A DNA stretch of 17,501 nucleotides from Pavlovales sp. CCMP2436. Taxonomy: Eukaryota; Haptophyta; Pavlovophyceae; Pavlovales. Shown one piece after another: positions 7,330 through 14,687 of the stretch. The translations under genes were made by a program, and so were the position numbers. The notes under the pieces are model-generated. The model was not told where the DNA came from and did not search any database. It was given only the letters and a program-made list of their open reading frames with translations. Location: assembly GCA_026770615.1 (NCBI GenBank), contig MU631487.1, positions 190,225 through 207,725 of the forward strand. Reading direction: 5' to 3'. Positions within the stretch are counted from its first letter, which is position 1; every line of letters starts with the position of its first letter.

Positions 7330-8368
7330 CAGCCGCCCGGGTGCAGCCCGTGCTCGTTGAAAACACGGCGGAAGAGCGCGTGTTCGGCAGGAGCCTGTAG
7401 GACCTTTTGCTAGCCGAAGCGAAAGGTGGCCCTGCGGTGACTCGTATCCCGGGTGACCACGAGTGGATGAGCAGCTCGAAGAATTGATCGTTCTCGTCGA
7501 GACGCTGCGCAAGGCGCTGTGCGCGCACTAACACGCACCCGTGTCGGCGAAGGTGGCACTGTTAGAGCCTGCGCACGTGGGCTTTGGGGCATGAACCACG
7601 ACGCCGCAGCACCTCCAGTACGCCGTCTCCGTCCAGGCCTCCGAGCATGCCCTACGCACGAGCCTCTTCGACCTCGGCTAGCTGCGGGTCCGGCAGCCGC
7701 CGATCGTGTCTGCTCGCTCCGACCCGACCGAGGAGGGGTAGTCACACAAGAATGCTCTTAACAGCACCGTGCGACGGCTGTTCATTCCCTCCGGCGGCGA
7801 GTTCAGGCCGGAGCAGCTCGAGACGCGATGGAGGCGGTGTTCGTGTCAGGATGTGCATCGCGCGTGTCAGCCTGGGCAAGTCGCCCATGTACCTCGTCCC
7901 GGCCTTTACCCCGGACAAGTCCCTCATATATATATATTTGTTAACTAGTCAATAAAACCATGAATTTAAATTTGTGCAAGTTACTGACACTGTCTGTTTA
8001 TAAGTTAACTCCGAAGGCTTCCGAATAAAAAATATAGGCCAGTTGTGGCGGAAGTCAATAGAATACGCGGAGATTACCGCCCTCGGCGGTTAGGCGAGCT
8101 GCGCATGAGCGCACGTCATTATAAATATTACACCTCATGACCCGAAACTGTTTTCGAGATACAGGGCTTTTAGTTATTATTATTTATTTCGCCCGCGTCT
8201 CTCAACGCCGTCGGTTCATAACGACGTCACTCTCGCGAGTGAATCCACCGTGCCAGCAGGTACCTTCAGCTAAGCGCTGAAGGCCCACCACTGACAAAAA
8301 GAAGAACTTTGAGTTGCCGAACGCGCCCACGTTCTCATCTAAAGCCACACTCCGTCTCCGTCGCCGTC
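7330..8368. other. Unassigned interval; possible decayed coding sequence at 7326-7927
   Basis: Plus-strand pieces have some protein-like character: ARVQPVLVENTAEERVFGRS just before 7400, DEQLEELIVLVETLRKALCA at 7466-7525, QHLQYAVSVQASEHALRTSL near 7613-7672 and MCIARVSLGKSPMYL near 7852. They lie in different frames and are broken by TAG, TAA, TGA and TAG stops. This could be a dead gene or chance open frames in GC-rich DNA. After 7920 the sequence becomes AT-rich, with an ATATATATAT run at 7925-7936, and shows no open frames of note to 8368. Confidence 0.2.
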
Positions 8369-8520
8369 GCCTTCGCAGCCTCCATTGCCGCCGCCGCCGC
8401 CGCCACCGCCACCGCCGCCTCCGCCGCCGCCGCCAACTCGGCCTGCTTACCTGCTGAGGCTGCCAAGCCGCTGTCGCCACCACCGGCGCCGCCGCCGCCG
8501 CAACCCCCCCCCACCCACAT
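8369..8520 (+). repeat. GCC/CCG triplet microsatellite-like tract
   Basis: The tract reads as poly-Ala and poly-Pro on the plus strand and as Gly/Ala-rich frames on the minus strand. All open frames across it are explained by triplet composition. It could lie in an untranslated region or in a disordered linker, but nothing flanking it identifies a gene. Confidence 0.75.
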
Positions 8521-8559
8521 CACTTGCCTTACAATTTTTCCAAGTGTATTCCCTGCTTT

Positions 8560-8931
8560 TTATGTCGCTTGGACTGGTATTTCACATGTAGCTTCAAAGT
8601 GGGTCTTGCTTGCATCACCGGATATCACACACACCCTCCTACCTCCGCTACGCGACGCCGTGATCAGCTCGGACAGTGTTTTCCAGCCCATCGGGCCGGC
8701 CATCCATTCAGTAATGCTGTATCGAGGGATCCTCAGTACTGGCGGGGCAAGGTCAGCACGGTATACTGCGATAAATTCCGCGACTTGCCCATTATCCAGG
8801 CGTTTGAGGAGTATCACGTCCATTCCAATGCTCGTGGCGATGCTGTGAAGCATGTTGTCATGCATCCATGCTGCCTGTCCATCCACAAAGTAAGGCTGCC
8901 CGTACCTTGCTTGCACTACTATTGGCCACAT
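8560..8931 (-). CDS. Hypothetical protein, 123 residues from first ATG
   Basis: The minus-strand frame from ATG 8931-8929 starts MWPIVVQARYGQPYFVDG, continues AAWMHDNMLHSIATSIGMDV, and ends ISGDASKTHFEATCEIPVQA before TAA at 8560-8562. The alternation of hydrophobic and polar residues looks like a folded alpha/beta domain. The pattern W-x-x-D/H-x-x-L-x-x-I-A early and T-H-F late is loosely like OTU-type cysteine proteases, where a final histidine precedes an aromatic residue. I cannot place a catalytic cysteine, so this is a weak guess. Codons such as GAT, GGA, GCA, CGT and ATA are frequent, unlike the strongly G/C-ending codons of the gene at 9084. It may be one exon of a longer gene or a transferred or transposon-derived fragment. 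A competing plus-strand reading has a splice-like GTAAGG...TTGCAG pair at 8890-8941. Confidence 0.4.
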   Translation of the reverse strand: MWPIVVQARYGQPYFVDGQAAWMHDNMLHSIATSIGMDVILLKRLDNGQVAEFIAVYRADLAPPVLRIPRYSITEWMAGPMGWKTLSELITASRSGGRRVCVISGDASKTHFEATCEIPVQAT

Positions 8932-9083
8932 ATTATTGCAGGTTGTTGTGGTTAAGGTTACTTCCCATCGGGTCACTTGGGTGATCCTCAGATCTACGCA
9001 TCAACAGTTCCTCTTGAACTTCCGGCGTGAGTAGAAGCGCATGATTGACTGCCGCTGTGCGTAGTGAGTGAATTCGAGGTCTA

Positions 9084-9803
9084 ATGACTTCTGCTCTTGC
9101 GACGCTCACGGACCGCTTCGGCCCGTGCCCATCGGCCTTGGCCATGTTCGAGCTCGCAGCGGCCGAGGCGGCGGTCGCTCACGCCCTCGCGCGCACGGAG
9201 GTAGACCCAACGGCAGGGGCTGTCGGCAAGTACGTGCTCGCCGCCGACGCGATGGAGGTCGCCAAGGCCTACGCCGTTGGCGTGGAGAGGGCGACGACGG
9301 CCGGCGCGGCGCTGCGGGAGGTCATCTCTGGAGGCCAGCGCGAGCTCATCGACGCCGCTGCTTGCGAGCTTGGGGTGGCAAACGCGGCGGTGCAAGAGCT
9401 GCTCGCCAGTGAGCGCGCCAGGGAGCTGAAGGTGCTGGCCTCGGCGGCGTCAGCGCCCTCGCCATCTCCGGCCAAGGCGCCGGCTTCGGAGGACGACGAC
9501 GATGATGACGAGGACAAGTCGTGGTGTGAGGAGGACGAGAACTCGGAGGATGAGCAGTGCACGGAGCGCAGGCCGAAGAAGGCGGCCAAGACGGGCATAG
9601 TGACCAAGAGGGGTAGTGCCAAGATGGCCGAGAGTGGCTTAGGGCGGTTGGGGCTTCGGCTGTGCAATTCCGCGTGCTCCACAGTGCGCGCGCGGGATGA
9701 GGCGTGCCGCGACTGCAAAGCACTCGTGCCCGCGCTCCTCCTGGCGGTGCAGAACGCGAAGCGCTCGCCCAACGCTTTGGCGGCGGGAGCAGTGTACAAC
9801 TAA
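9084..9803 (+). CDS. Hypothetical acidic protein with basic nuclear-localisation-like motif, 239 residues
   Basis: An intact frame runs from ATG 9084 to TAA 9801-9803, with strongly G/C-ending codons. Residues 1-120 are Ala/Glu/Leu-rich and probably helical (AMFELAAAEAAVAHALARTE, LLASERARELKVLASAAS). A short Ser/Pro/Ala linker follows, then an acidic block with EDDDDDDEDKSWCEEDENSE near residues 134-153. ERRPKKAAK near residue 160 could direct the protein to the nucleus. The C-terminal ~60 residues contain CNSAC and CRDC pairs that might bind zinc or form disulfides. I recognise no family. An acidic patch next to a basic motif recalls chromatin-associated proteins, but that is only analogy. 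AATAAA-like words occur just downstream (9843-9880), suitable for polyadenylation. No intron is needed. Confidence 0.55.
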   Translation: MTSALATLTDRFGPCPSALAMFELAAAEAAVAHALARTEVDPTAGAVGKYVLAADAMEVAKAYAVGVERATTAGAALREVISGGQRELIDAAACELGVANAAVQELLASERARELKVLASAASAPSPSPAKAPASEDDDDDDEDKSWCEEDENSEDEQCTERRPKKAAKTGIVTKRGSAKMAESGLGRLGLRLCNSACSTVRARDEACRDCKALVPALLLAVQNAKRSPNALAAGAVYN

Positions 9804-10517
9804 GTTGATCAAAGCTCAAAAGTACGTAGCGACAGTGGGGCATAATAATAAATAAGAAAATAAACTAAAAAATAAACTTTTATTCAGCGCATGGGCACCC
9901 AGGGCGCGCTTAGGCGTCAGCCGCGAGCGTGCGCCGATCTTGTTCTCCCTCAGTATCGGCCCCGTCCGCAGTGCGCAGTGTAGTGTGCCGAGCTACATTC
10001 GCGCGCGCACTGCGGATGTGATCAAATAAAAATATAATTATAAATTATTTAATATATTTTCTGAAAAAAATAAATCCGCTCAGGCAATTTCCTAATGACT
10101 TCTCACATTTATCTTTTCACCTTCGCACGCTAAAACTAAACCAAACTTCGACATTTTTAGACAAACTCTTCGCCAACGACGCCCTATGGCCACCGGCACC
10201 CGGATCGGCCCCCGTGGCTAACTCAAAACAACTTCCCGGGATAAAGAGTGCTTATTCTATTGACTTCCACCACAGTTAATGTTATCGTATTATTTACGAA
10301 ACACTGTACTGCGTCTAGATCAAGCTTTAGACTTTTACTAGCTTCCACCACATAAAGCCGGACGACTCGCGCGGACGGCTGCTCGCGGCCGCGCGCTTGA
10401 TCGTGTGGGACGAGGCGACCGCCCAGGCGCGTCACCACCACCTTGAGCGGCTCGACCGAAAAATCCATCGTAATGAGCGAAAGCCGCTGCTCGAGACTCG
10501 TCTCGAACCAGTCGACG
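9804..10517. other. AT-rich intergenic region with one strong stem-loop
   Basis: The interval between the acidic protein and the ABC1K exon has no convincing coding frame. It contains AATAAA-like words near 9843-9880, a strong inverted repeat at 9965-10016 and AT-rich sequence at 10020-10170. The last ~200 bases presumably carry the ABC1K promoter and 5' untranslated region; I see no defined TATA box. Confidence 0.5.
9965..10016. repeat. Inverted repeat forming a strong stem-loop
   Basis: TCCGCAGTGCGC (9965-9976) pairs perfectly with GCGCACTGCGGA (10005-10016). Inside it, AGTGTAG (9977-9983) pairs with CTACATT (9993-9999) with one G:U-type position; bases 10000-10004 bulge on the right side, and the loop is about nine bases. 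There is no T-run after it and the host is eukaryotic, so it is not called a terminator. Confidence 0.75.
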
Positions 10518-11005
10518 ATGCGCACGGCCGAGAGATGGCGGCTGAGCGCGCTAGTGGTGCTGGCCTGCGGTGCCGCGCCAGGCGCTGGCTGGTTCTACCA
10601 CGCGCCGGTCGGCCACGGCGGACCGCGCCTCCGCGCGCTGAGCGGCGCGGCTGCCTTTTTGCCGACGGCGCCTCTCAGCAGCGAGCGCGTGCACACAGCC
10701 GGCAGACTGAGCAGTGCACCGGGGATGCTGATGATCAGACGGACGTCTAAGATCTGGGGCTTCATCTCGGCGCTCGTCTTTAAGCGCGCGATCTCCTCCC
10801 AGCTGCCGAGCACGCCGGAGGATGAACGGCGCCTTGCGCGCGAGTGTAAGGAGGGGCTTCTCGAGCTCGGACCCACCTTCATCAAGCTCGGCCAGCTGCT
10901 CTCGACGCGCGTCGACGTGATGCCGCCCGCGTTCATCGAGGAGCTCTCTACGCTGCAGGACCAGTGCCCGCCCTTTCCGCTCTCCGAGGTCTACGAGATT
11001 CGATG
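10518..11005 (+). CDS. ABC1/UbiB-type atypical kinase, plastid-targeted, first exon (truncated)
   Basis: From ATG 10518 the protein begins [20 protein letters not shown], a positive start plus hydrophobic core like a signal peptide. A stretch containing [13 protein letters not shown] follows, resembling the transit part of bipartite leaders in algae with secondary plastids. The mature N-terminus has [13 protein letters not shown], then [20 protein letters not shown], the diagnostic KxGQ motif of ABC1 kinases, and [20 protein letters not shown]. Plant and algal ABC1K proteins act in prenylquinone metabolism and photosynthetic membrane regulation. Similarity stops after SEVYEI near 11000. The ATP-binding and catalytic motifs (VAVK-like, DPHPGN-like, DFG) are not found anywhere downstream in the window. 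Possible donors are GAG|GTCTAC at 10988 and ATG|GTATAG at 11005. An upstream in-frame ATG at 10443 would disrupt the signal peptide start, so 10518 is preferred. Confidence 0.7.
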
Positions 11006-11204
11006 GTATAGAGACACGCGGCGAAAGTATGGCCTCGTTTTTTTCTTTCGATTCTATCTATCTTCTGCACAGAGGGTGCTGATCTGCTACGCCAACAGAA
11101 GGCCCGACGTCGTACGGAACTCGCCGGCTGCTCGGTCCCGGCCTCCATGCTACCCCAGGGAGCTCTGCTGCGCCCCCAGGGTACTGCGCAGAAGACATAA
11201 ATGC

Positions 11205-11696
11205 AAACATTCCGGTGGGGGGAAGGGATTGAGTGGGTTGGGTGGAGACAGCTGGAGGAGTGAGTGGGTGATGGGTGCTACCTCAGCGGCGGAAGTGGAT
11301 GGGTGCAAGTGGGGGGAGTGAGCGATGATGAGTAAAATTCAATGATTTATTGAATAATTGAATAAAATTTTATTCAAGATGTGAGCCAGCCACAATAATT
11401 TCAAGTCGAACCATATGATTAGTTGCCCTTGGCAAGCAGCCCACGATACTTAATCTGAGGCGAGCGTCAGCGAGATACCAAATGGCAAATGCGCCCCAGC
11501 CCGCCAGCCGTACTAACGCTCAAAACAGTCAAAAACAAAAAAAATCCGCTGCGTGGGCCGTTCCACCCACTCGCCAGCCGAGTGAGCGGTGGATGAAAGG
11601 GGCGGATGATAAGTGGGTGGATGGAGCAACCAAGTGGGTGAATGACCACCCACCCACTCAAGTGAGAGGACCTTTCCCCCACCGGAATGTTTGTTA
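11205..11696. mobile_element. MITE-like non-autonomous element with inverted ends and apparent 8 bp target duplication
   Basis: The left end at 11204-11226 and the reverse complement of 11671-11693 agree at 22 of 23 positions (core AAACATTCCGGTGGGG). The match continues inward as TTGAGTGGGT..GGGTGG at 11229-11245 against 11648-11664. The eight bases ATAAATGC occur at 11197-11204 and again at 11697-11704, flanking the structure. Eight-base duplications are typical of hAT-type DNA transposons. The right end has three extra bases (TTA) between the match and the duplication, so exact ends are uncertain. The ~490 bp interior has no transposase. It lies directly behind the ABC1K exon, probably in its intron. 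Confidence 0.6.
11358..11377. repeat. Perfect 20 bp AT-rich palindrome
   Basis: TTGAATAAAATTTTATTCAA reads identically on both strands. It carries AATAAA on each strand, so it could supply polyadenylation signals in both directions. It lies inside the MITE-like element, left of its centre. Confidence 0.85.
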
Positions 11697-11814
11697 ATAA
11701 ATGCCACTTTGACAAGGGTTAGCTAATGAGTTAATAGGGCAAAAACCTCCCCCCTACCCCCCACCCACCCACTTCACCCCACCCCACTTGCACCACCTGC
11801 TACATATCTCACAG

Positions 11815-11908
11815 GCGCAGCTCAAGCTTGACGCGCCGGACCCGAAACTCCAGGCTACCCTAGCGTGCTCTGTCGTGGTGTGGTGTGGTTGTGTGTGTGT
11901 GGGTGGGT

Positions 11909-11961
<53 letters not shown>

Positions 11962-12067
11962 CGAGAGGCTGCGAATACCTGCGCTGGGAAGATGCCATGT
12001 ACTTCGAACTCGTCGAGCCCGAGGGTCATTCCCTTACCGATGAGCTCGTCGTGGAGAGAGGCGGGTA
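11815..12067 (+). CDS. Candidate exon pair of an unidentified protein, split by a poly-G tract
   Basis: After an acceptor-like TATCTCACAG (ending 11814) the frame reads AQLKLDAPDPKLQATLACS to about 11873. GT-rich sequence and a 53 G run follow. In another frame GCEYLRWEDAMYFELVEPEG continues into HSLTDELVVERGG, ending at GGCGG|GTAGCG, a donor-like context, near 12062-12067. Both peptides have ordinary globular composition and G/C-ending codons, so I suspect two exons whose intron is mostly the poly-G tract. The precise splice sites cannot be fixed, and a miscounted G run would also change the frame. I recognise no family. The pieces do not match ABC1K sequence expected after the 10518 exon, so this is probably a different gene. 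Confidence 0.3.
11909..11961 (+). repeat. Poly-G run of 53 bases
   Basis: G is uninterrupted from 11909 to 11961, preceded by GTGTGTGTGTGGGTGGGTGG. Such a run can form G-quadruplexes and is hard to sequence, so its true length is doubtful. Confidence 0.9.
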
Positions 12068-12403
12068 GCGTGTGTTGCTGCCGACGTATGCGCAGGGCAG
12101 ATCTTGTGCAATTCGCAGTACCGCCCCCCCTCCCCCTCCCCGCCCTCGGCCCCCTCTCCCTCTCCTGAGCTGCCACCCACACCCAGCGAGCGCGGGGCCG
12201 AACGCTCTGGCGGCAGCGTGGAGTACAGGCGCGCCTCGTCGGGCAGTCTCCCGTGCCGACTGCGCTAAGCCCGCACTTAATGTCGAACAGACGAGTAGGC
12301 CAGCTCGCTCATCGACCTCAACCACCATGTGCGTCGGCTGCAGCGTAGCGCCGCCTCCAGCTGCGCTAGGGGGCGACCCGCAGACGACCTCAGTCCCCCT
12401 TCG

Positions 12404-12571
12404 CGCCATGTGCGCGCGAGTCTCCCCTCCTACAAGTACGGGGAGGGCAGACGGGCGGCGGCGGGTCAGCGCGCTTCGCAGGGCAGATGCGCATCGAGAG
12501 GTTCATGGGGGTAGAGCACCTCAGATCGTCCGGGCGAGGCCGGGTTCGGGCCCGCCGAGCACTCGCGCGGC
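12404..12571 (+). repeat. Dispersed ~170 bp repeat, copy A
   Basis: This matches the reverse complement of 7159-7329 over essentially its full length, with scattered substitutions and a small indel. Both ends lose similarity sharply. It begins about 50 bases left of a block common to both copies, GGTCAGCGCGCTTCGCAG, and ends 36 bases before a 24 bp inverted-repeat arm. It may be part of a larger dispersed element of which the other copy retains only this piece. Confidence 0.85.
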
Positions 12572-12607
12572 TCTCCATCGGCGGCACAATGGCGGAAAAG
12601 GAGCAAA

Positions 12608-12631
12608 CTGTCGTATCGGTTCCAAACGAAC
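12608..12631 (+). repeat. 24 bp inverted-repeat arm, left copy
   Basis: The segment starts CTGTCGTATCGG and ends CAAACGAAC, and is the exact reverse complement of 13375-13398. Just inside it, CGAACG (12627-12632) can also pair locally with CGTTCG (12642-12647), making a small hairpin. Confidence 0.9.
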
Positions 12632-12945
12632 GGGCCGCCATCGTTCGTGTAACGCTATTGACCGACCGTGAGTCCGATTCCCACTGTACAATGGTCCGAT
12701 AGAATGTCGGCGTGAGGCCTATTTTGATATTTACTATAATTGCAACAACCCCATTGCCAGTGCCCACTTTCCGCGTTTTGCAGCGCGGCGTTGCGCCTGT
12801 AGCGGCGCGACCACGCCTCGCGACCGAAGGGCGAGAGCGCATCGACATACATAAGAGCGCGTTTAAAATCGGCTTCAGATGCTTGCCTCGCCTAAGCCCA
12901 TGCCCCTACGCCCCCGACAGGGGCTATAAGTGGGAGGCGTTCCAT

Positions 12946-12966
12946 AAAAAAAAAAAAAAAAAAAAA
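12946..12966 (+). repeat. A run of 21 bases
   Basis: Twenty-one consecutive A residues follow GGCGTTCCAT. The run could be the tail of a retroposed sequence, but I identify no parent sequence and no flanking target duplication. Confidence 0.85.
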
Positions 12967-13374
12967 CGTGGACACACTTTTAAAAAGCGTGTGAGAGTGG
13001 CGAGGAACGAGAGGAGGCTGCACACGTGCAAATACTGATTCAAACAATTTCTGGCCCTGCGGAGTCGCCTTTGAAATTTTTGAAAGAGAACAGGCTGAGT
13101 GCCACCTGCGAGTTGCGCTGCAAGGAAGGCGGCTCGGTCCGACCGGCTCTTAGTGCGTCCAGAATCAGTATTTGCACGTGCGTGCAGAATCGTGGCGAGG
13201 CCAAGCGCAGAAACGTGGCGAGGCCAGGCTCATGCACCGCCGGCCAGGGATGACGGATCCAGGGGGCCAGCTTACGGGCAGCCATGCATAAATTCCAGGC
13301 TACCGATTCAGAGGGAGCAGCGGCAATTTCGTTGGCTTTTTAAAAATGCGCCCTGAGCTGATGGCGCTCAGCGT

Positions 13375-13398
13375 GTTCGTTTGGAACCGATACGACAG
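13375..13398 (-). repeat. 24 bp inverted-repeat arm, right copy
   Basis: Exact reverse complement of 12608-12631. Next to it, GCTGCACTC (13398-13406) pairs with GAGTGCAGC (13420-13428), giving a second small hairpin. No obvious target duplication flanks the 12608-13398 interval. Confidence 0.9.
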
Positions 13399-13421
13399 CT
13401 GCACTCAGCGGCTCGTGTCGA

Positions 13422-14339
13422 GTGCAGCCAGCCAACCCCGGTGACAAAACTCCCGGCTGTTCGTGCAGGAGGACCGCACCGAACCAGCCATGGCCAAGGG
13501 GATCTGCGCGCGCGCGCACCGACGCTCATCCGGAGGCGGCTACGAGGCGCAGAAGGGCGGCACACAGAGCATCGTCCTGGCTGCTGCTCGGCAGGCGCGC
13601 GAGGACGAGAGCGCGAGCCGTTACGCGCCGGCGGGCATGCGCCCCGAGTGGTGCGACGACCACTTACGAGCAGCGCGCCCTGAAATTGGCGGAGGAGGCC
13701 GCTGCCGGGGAGGTGGCGGCGAACGCGCTGGTCGATGCTGCGGAGAAGCTAGAGTGGGAGGACCGCCAGCGCGCAGAGTGGCGGCAGCGCACGCACAAGT
13801 ACGAGGCCAAGAGACGTGAGCTCAGGGCGAGCGCCCAGCAGGCCTCTGCGCGCACCGAGCTGGTGGCGCTCATCGCCGTGGTGGATGGCAGACCCCCCAA
13901 TCCCATGGTCTCTAAAACGGTGGCGCGCATGGCGCAGCGCGACGCCCTCAAGTTGGCGGCGGTCCTGCTCAACATGTCCGAGAACGTCGGCGCCGAATGT
14001 ATGGGCGCCGCGACGAAGAAGGCGACGGCCCAAACAGGCGGGGCTCTCTGTGGGCAGTGGCGATATCCGACCTCACCCGTCGCTAAAAACGAGCTCTTCA
14101 AGCGCTGGAGACAACTCGTCTTCGTGGCGAGCTTCGCCCTCTTCAAGACGCTGACGCGGTCGGCACGCCTCAATGTTACCACCAGCTCCGGCGCGTGCCA
14201 CCCGTCCGCGCCGACTGCGCGCGGCGTAAATTTAAAATTAATGTCTCCGTGGTCTCTGCTAGAATTGCAACAACCCAATGCCTCCCGCCCGTCCCTCTTC
14301 ACGGAGGGATATTCAGCGGTGGGGGCGGTATCCTTGTGA
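13422..14339 (+). CDS. Hypothetical protein with coiled-coil segment, start uncertain
   Basis: Frame 3 is open for 305 residues, but only the middle, about 13653-14170, looks like protein. It runs TTYEQRALKLAEEAAAGEVA, then KLEWEDRQRAEWRQRTHKYE and AKRRELRASAQQASARTELV, a charged heptad-like helix likely to be a coiled coil. IAVVDGRPPNPMVSKTVARM, KLAAVLLNMSENVGAECMGA and ELFKRWRQLVFVASFALFKT follow. The first ~75 residues are Arg/Ala/Ser/Pro-rich and may not be translated; the segment overlaps a GC-rich flank beside the 13375 repeat arm. The last ~55 residues have mixed composition and may be intron or chance extension before TGA at 14337-14339. No family is recognised. It could be one exon of a larger gene. 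Confidence 0.35.
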   Translation: MQPANPGDKTPGCSCRRTAPNQPWPRGSARARTDAHPEAATRRRRAAHRASSWLLLGRRARTRARAVTRRRACAPSGATTTYEQRALKLAEEAAAGEVAANALVDAAEKLEWEDRQRAEWRQRTHKYEAKRRELRASAQQASARTELVALIAVVDGRPPNPMVSKTVARMAQRDALKLAAVLLNMSENVGAECMGAATKKATAQTGGALCGQWRYPTSPVAKNELFKRWRQLVFVASFALFKTLTRSARLNVTTSSGACHPSAPTARGVNLKLMSPWSLLELQQPNASRPSLFTEGYSAVGAVSL

Positions 14340-14687
14340 TCTGCTAAGGTCCCTTGATTCAAGTGTTTCTCAACGCTTGGGTCCTCTGGAGGCCTAGGTG
14401 ACGGACGTTGATCTAAATATTTACACACTTCGCAGTTCGCGCGGTCGCGCCCTCGAAAATAAAATAAAAATTGAATTGAATATTGAATTGAGCAGCCAGC
14501 TCTGGACGGCCAAGCGCGAGAGCGAATAAGATAAGGTAAGGAAGGACACTATGTTCAACGTCGCGGAGCACTCGACGAAGATTTTGAAAGTGCTTAGTCA
14601 TTGATATTTGATTTGATAGCTGACTTTTAACTATAAACTGTTTTGTTTTTGTTTTTTGTATTAGTTCAAGCTATTTTAACTTCCCCC

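Larger units (their letters stand above)
12068..13421. other. Repeat-rich interval without a recognised gene
   Basis: Plus and minus open frames up to 199 codons exist, but the longest simply reads through the dispersed repeat and Arg/Ser/Pro-rich flanks. The interval holds repeat copy A (12404-12571), a 24 bp inverted pair (12608 and 13375), an A run (12946-12966) and AT-rich patches near 12715-12750. No coding domain, tRNA or rRNA was recognised. Confidence 0.5.

Noticed and set aside
8369..8520. Poly-Ala/Pro coding region as a real protein
   Set aside because: The long frames on both strands result from GCC triplets; neither flank gives a convincing continuation.
9346..9843. Minus-strand 165-codon open frame opposite the acidic protein
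   Set aside because: It is antisense to a gene with better codon bias, and its Ser/Pro/Arg-rich composition is typical of a shadow frame in GC-rich DNA.
11788..12168. Gly-rich protein spanning the poly-G tract
   Set aside because: The Gly run is the 53 G tract itself; after it this frame is Arg/Cys-rich and the better protein-like text is in another frame.
12072..12671. Plus-strand 199-codon open frame
   Set aside because: Most of it is the dispersed repeat and the repeat arm; the same peptide word recurs at 7159-7329 only because of the repeat, and composition is Arg/Ser/Pro-rich.
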